Assembly (NCBI GenBank): GCA_030153605.1
Contig: JASKLO010000005.1
Span: forward strand, 18,129 to 82,128
DNA from: Thermosipho sp. (in: thermotogales)
Lineage (GTDB): Bacteria > Thermotogota > Thermotogae > Thermotogales > Fervidobacteriaceae
Reading direction: 5' to 3'
Length of the DNA: 64,000 nucleotides
Numbering within the stretch: the first letter of the stretch is position 1; each line of letters starts with the position of its first letter. The position numbers and the translations under genes were made by a program. Positions 62,192 to 64,000 of the stretch are shown piece after piece. Under the pieces are notes generated by a model, which ran no database searches, had not been told where the DNA came from, and was given only the letters and a program-made list of their open reading frames with translations.

Positions 62192-63428
62192 ATATTAAAT
62201 GAACAATAATCCCACTTTTTAGTTTAGGTTCAAACCAAGTTGATTTTGGTGGCATTATTTTTCCTTCGTCAGCAACTTTAAGTAAGTCATCTATAGATGT
62301 TGGATAAAGAGCAAATGCAACTTTAAATTCTCCGCTATCCACCAACCTTTCAAGCTCTTCAATTCCTTTAATTCCTCCTACAAAATCGATCCTTTTATCA
62401 GTTCTAGGATTTTCAATTCCGAGGATAGGATTTAATAAGTTTTCTTGGAGTATTGATACATCTAAGGAAGATACAACATCATTTTCATCAAAAGTTCCTT
62501 TTTTAGGTGTTAATTTATACCATTTTTTGTTTAAATACATTCCAAATTCATGTTTTTTAGTAGGTTTATAAGGAGATTTTTCAACCCTTTCAACATCAAA
62601 CTTTTCAGAAACTTTATTTAAAAATTCTTCTTCGCTTAAACCATTTAAGTCTTTAACCACTCTGTTATAATCAAGTATATTTAATTGATTGTGAGGGAAT
62701 AAAACTGCTAAGAAGAAATTATATTCTTCATTTCCTGTGTGATTTGGATTTTCTTTAGCAAACTCTTCTGCGGCTCTTGCGGCGGCAGCAGCTCTGTGGT
62801 GACCATCTGCTATATAGAATGCATCAACGGATTTAAATGCTTCAACAATTTCGTTTATTTCATTTTCATCTTTTACAACCCATAAGGTGTGGTGTATACC
62901 AGTTTCATCAACATAATCATACTCTGGGATTTTTGAAGTATGTTTAATTATTAGCGTATCAAGTTCTGGTTTTGATCTGTACATTAAAAATACTGGTCCT
63001 GTATGAGCTTTTAACAGTTTAACATGTCTTGCTCTTTCATCTTCTTTGTCTTTTCTGGTAAGTTCGTGTTTTTTGATTTTTCCATCTCTATATTCTTTGG
63101 TTGAAAAAGTTGCATATATACCTATTTGAGAGAGTCCTTTCCACTCTTCTTTATATACATAAATAGCAGGTTTATCTTCTAAAATCATTATACCGTTTTT
63201 TTGAAATTCTTCTAATACTTCCTTTCCTTTTAAAATCACTTCATCAGAATGAGTATCAACTTCTCTATCAAAGTTAATTTCCGGCCTAGTTACTTTGTAA
63301 AATGTATATGGATTTCTTTCAGCTTCTTTTCTTGCCTCTTCTGTTGTAACCACGTCATATGGTTTGGCTGCCACTTTTTCAATCATATTTTTTTTAGGCC
63401 TCAATCCTCTAAAAGGTCTTACTATCAC
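62190..63428 (-). CDS. DUF1015 family protein
   Basis: VRPFRGLRPKKNMIEKVAAKPYDVVTTEEARKEAERNPYTFYKVTRPEI, YIADGHHRAAAAAR. Confidence 0.93.
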   Translation of the reverse strand: MIVRPFRGLRPKKNMIEKVAAKPYDVVTTEEARKEAERNPYTFYKVTRPEINFDREVDTHSDEVILKGKEVLEEFQKNGIMILEDKPAIYVYKEEWKGLSQIGIYATFSTKEYRDGKIKKHELTRKDKEDERARHVKLLKAHTGPVFLMYRSKPELDTLIIKHTSKIPEYDYVDETGIHHTLWVVKDENEINEIVEAFKSVDAFYIADGHHRAAAAARAAEEFAKENPNHTGNEEYNFFLAVLFPHNQLNILDYNRVVKDLNGLSEEEFLNKVSEKFDVERVEKSPYKPTKKHEFGMYLNKKWYKLTPKKGTFDENDVVSSLDVSILQENLLNPILGIENPRTDKRIDFVGGIKGIEELERLVDSGEFKVAFALYPTSIDDLLKVADEGKIMPPKSTWFEPKLKSGIIVHLI

Positions 63429-64000
63429 AATTATCCCTCCTTTTCTTTGATTTTTCCAACCTCATTTTAGCATATATACTTTTTGCTATCAATGTTGAAT
63501 AGATTTAAAAGTGAGTAAAAATTAATTCTTATAAATTTTATTCTTGAGTATGCTTTGTTAATCTGAAAGAATATGGTGAATAAATGATTTAGAATAACAA
63601 ACGGGATTATATTCATTAAAAGGAGCTTTAAAAAAAATAATTATTTTGGATTTTGGATGTAGATTAAAATCGATAATCTGAAATGGATGTATTATCGGCT
63701 GGGAAATATCAATGTTATGTTCCTGAATTTTGGAATAATAATTGATAGTATTAATTTGACAATTATCAATATTAAAGAGTGTATATTTTCGTAAATGAAG
63801 TTTGTGTAATATTTATTTACTTTTTTGTACTGCCAACCTTCTTGTTGCATTTTTGTGAAATGTTGTTCGAATAAATATGCTATTTTATTATATAAATTAA
63901 TATTTGGCAATTAAAATAACTTTTTTAAATATCTATAAAATGCAATTATACGTTTTAATTGTATTTTAATTAAAAAAATGTCAAATTATAGATTAGAAAA

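Noticed and set aside
1-64000. CRISPR array, IS element or prophage
   Set aside because: No regularly spaced direct repeats, intact transposase, integrase or phage structural genes recognised.

Overview
AT-rich bacterial chromosomal window with dense gene packing. Gene content (mmtA/pulA/glgX alpha-glucan enzymes, Nqr cluster, PDO/TrxB redox cluster, AddAB, DpnII-type R-M) suggests Thermotogales, probably Thermosipho/Fervidobacterium-like; this is my inference, not a database match. Main blocks: GT4 glycosyltransferase (5' end cut by the window), mnmG, mreB, an EamA transporter, ileS, a response regulator, a maltosyltransferase-pullulanase operon, an ABC-2 exporter with a frameshifted ATPase, an O-antigen-ligase-like protein with a very long C-terminal extension, an NCS2 purine permease, nth, ribF, zur-znuABC, HU, MATE, a DpnII-type R-M locus running into addA-addB, galE, an esterase, an LD-transpeptidase, glgX, a thiol-disulfide redox cluster, a sugar-solute glycosyltransferase with an RpiR regulator, a DUF438/PAS/hemerythrin-like protein, a csoR-copA copper operon, tRNA-Ser(CGA), nqrBCDEF without an adjacent nqrA, a NUDIX hydrolase and a DUF1015 protein. 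Hidden items found by reading between genes: a decayed glutamate dehydrogenase remnant after mnmG; a 33-codon ORF translationally coupled to a thioredoxin-like gene; single-nucleotide frameshifts in an ABC ATPase and in the N-terminus of copA (poly-A tract); mutually exclusive hairpins before ileS; and candidate operators for Zur, CsoR, a LacI-type regulator and possibly a CRP/FNR-type regulator. No CRISPR array, IS element or prophage was recognised.
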